Source: CAYHGV01 sp964356135 (GTDB lineage Bacteria > Hydrothermota > Tepidihabitantia > CAYHGV01). Taken from it: 5,919 nucleotides of DNA. The position numbers and the translations under genes are program-made. Below the pieces are notes generated by a model that did not search any database, was not told where the DNA came from, and saw only the letters and a list, made by a program, of their open reading frames with translations. Below are positions 4,968 to 5,919 of this stretch, in pieces; within the stretch, counting starts at the first letter, position 1, and every line of letters starts with the position of its first letter. Location of the stretch: positions 1 through 5,919 of the forward strand of contig CAYHGV010000125.1 of NCBI GenBank assembly GCA_964356135.1, read 5' to 3'.

Positions 4968-5912
4968 ATGAAAAAGAGGATTTTGGTTCTGTCAATTTTA
5001 CCGCTGAGCGTTATCTTCGGGTTCATCCCCTATATACAACCGGATTCTTTGAAACTATACCCCAAGCCCCAATACCTGAGCCTATCCTTTCCCATACTAT
5101 GCAGTTTAAATGTTTTTCAGCCTAAGATACGATTGGTCATTGGCAATGATTCCTCTCTCACCCGGACAGCGGCAGAGGTTTGCACGACCGAGATTCGGAA
5201 GGCTTTCTATTTTGCCATCAAGCCGGTGGGTAACAAGATCGATTCTATAACGATAAAACGCCAGGATAATCTACCATCAGATAATCAGGATGTGCAGATT
5301 ATTTTTGTCTTAGGTAAGCGAGGTGACTTATTAGTAAATAATGTTTTGAGTGAACTTGAGATTTCGCAGAGCGATATTCCGGGTGGAGATACGACCGAAG
5401 GGTATCTTCTCACGGGAAAGGCAAGGAAAACCGGGCAAAAGAGGTTATTGGTTTTATGTGCCGGCAATACAAACATCGGCAGCTTTCGAGGAACCTCGAC
5501 ATTGCGAGAGCTCATCGCCCAGCACTGCCAGGGGCTCTTGCCTACAAGTTTCAAGATTCGTGATTGGCCGGATTGCCCCTGGCGGGAGGCGAGCTGGGCA
5601 GGGTTGGAAGTAGGGTGCGATATTACGAAACCAGATGAAGTTGCTTTACGGTCCGCCCAGCTTGATTATTTCTCTTTGCTGAAGTGTGGGCAGGTGGAGC
5701 ATAGCAACCATCGGTTCTATTTTATGCCGGATTCTCTTAAGACTCCACCAGGAGGGGATGCTCTAAAGATAGGCTTAATGATGGATAGGTACTCAAGTGA
5801 TGTAGCCGCCAACAACCTCCCCAACTTCTGGTATCCGAAATACCGGCATCGGGGGATTGAGCCGATGCCACATTCAACCTCGAAGTGCAACATAAAGAGA
5901 AGCGACTTCTAG
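4968..5912 (+). CDS. Exported GH20-type glycoside hydrolase N-terminal region, apparently shortened
   Basis: A 314-aa ORF with a start set by AAAGGAGG at 4955-4962. A signal peptide with a hydrophobic core (MKKRILVLSILPLSVIFGF) spans residues 1-19. After it comes the classic layout of a GH20b-like N-terminal domain: YPKPQYLSL at 31-39; IRLVIGNDS and EVCTTEIRKAF at 54-80; IIFVLGKRGD at 111-120; EGYLLTG at 144-150; then IGSFRGTSTLRELI at 170-183. The linker IRDWPDCPWREASW (197-210) matches the usual entry to the catalytic barrel. The barrel starts, reaching KYRHRGIEPMPH at 291-302, which resembles the RGIEVIP-H strand of hexosaminidases, but the frame then ends after twelve more residues. The catalytic acidic pair is not reached, whereas family members are usually well over 500 aa. 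Function is inferred as exported beta-N-acetylhexosaminidase or related; activity of this ORF as written is doubtful. Confidence 0.62.
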   Translation: MKKRILVLSILPLSVIFGFIPYIQPDSLKLYPKPQYLSLSFPILCSLNVFQPKIRLVIGNDSSLTRTAAEVCTTEIRKAFYFAIKPVGNKIDSITIKRQDNLPSDNQDVQIIFVLGKRGDLLVNNVLSELEISQSDIPGGDTTEGYLLTGKARKTGQKRLLVLCAGNTNIGSFRGTSTLRELIAQHCQGLLPTSFKIRDWPDCPWREASWAGLEVGCDITKPDEVALRSAQLDYFSLLKCGQVEHSNHRFYFMPDSLKTPPGGDALKIGLMMDRYSSDVAANNLPNFWYPKYRHRGIEPMPHSTSKCNIKRSDF

Positions 5913-5919
5913 TGGTGTT

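Overview
The window looks like a piece of an uncultured bacterial genome, probably from the FCB/WOR-3 (Stahlbacteria-like) side of the tree. This rests on three things: a secreted Asp-box (BNR/Ycf48-like) propeller ending in a FlgD-Ig/type-A-sorting-like C-terminal module, intergenic arrays of 10-bp 'ACACGAAT/ACACAGAT' repeats of the kind common in such environmental genomes, and strong AAGGAGG ribosome sites. The taxonomic placement is an inference; there is no rRNA or marker gene here.

Left two-thirds (1-3421, minus strand). Reading along the minus strand, there is first an unrecognised 284-aa cytosolic protein (3421-2567) with a good sigma70-like promoter so close to the ATG that the mRNA is predicted to be leaderless. 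Next comes a 329-bp intergenic stretch filled with decamer repeats in opposite orientations. Then there are two consecutive P-loop ATPases of the BREX BrxC/BrxD-like (DUF2791, PF10923) type: a complete 423-aa protein (2237-966) and a second one starting one base after it (964, GTG) and running off the left edge just before its Walker B motif. The second ATPase carries a degenerate Ala/Ser-rich repeat linker and a small Tudor/CarD-like beta-barrel in front of the ATPase core. Paired DUF2791 ATPases next to unknown proteins are typical of anti-phage or DNA-processing loci, so this is the best candidate for an unusual system here. The effector (helicase, nuclease, methylase or TerB protein) would lie beyond base 1 and cannot be seen.

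Divergent spacer (3422-3676). It holds the leaderless promoter on the minus strand. On the plus strand it holds an orphan, perfect Shine-Dalgarno site followed by a two-codon ORF (Met-Glu-stop), a doubtful 34-codon ORF, and a TTGACA-type promoter candidate.

Right third (3677-5919, plus strand). Two exported proteins are encoded 13 bp apart with identical 15-base start contexts. The first is a seven-bladed Asp-box propeller with a C-terminal sorting-type domain. The second is a protein with the N-terminal domain and linker of GH20-type hexosaminidases, whose reading frame stops early and may be frameshifted near the right edge. This unit has no evident link to the minus-strand ATPase locus.
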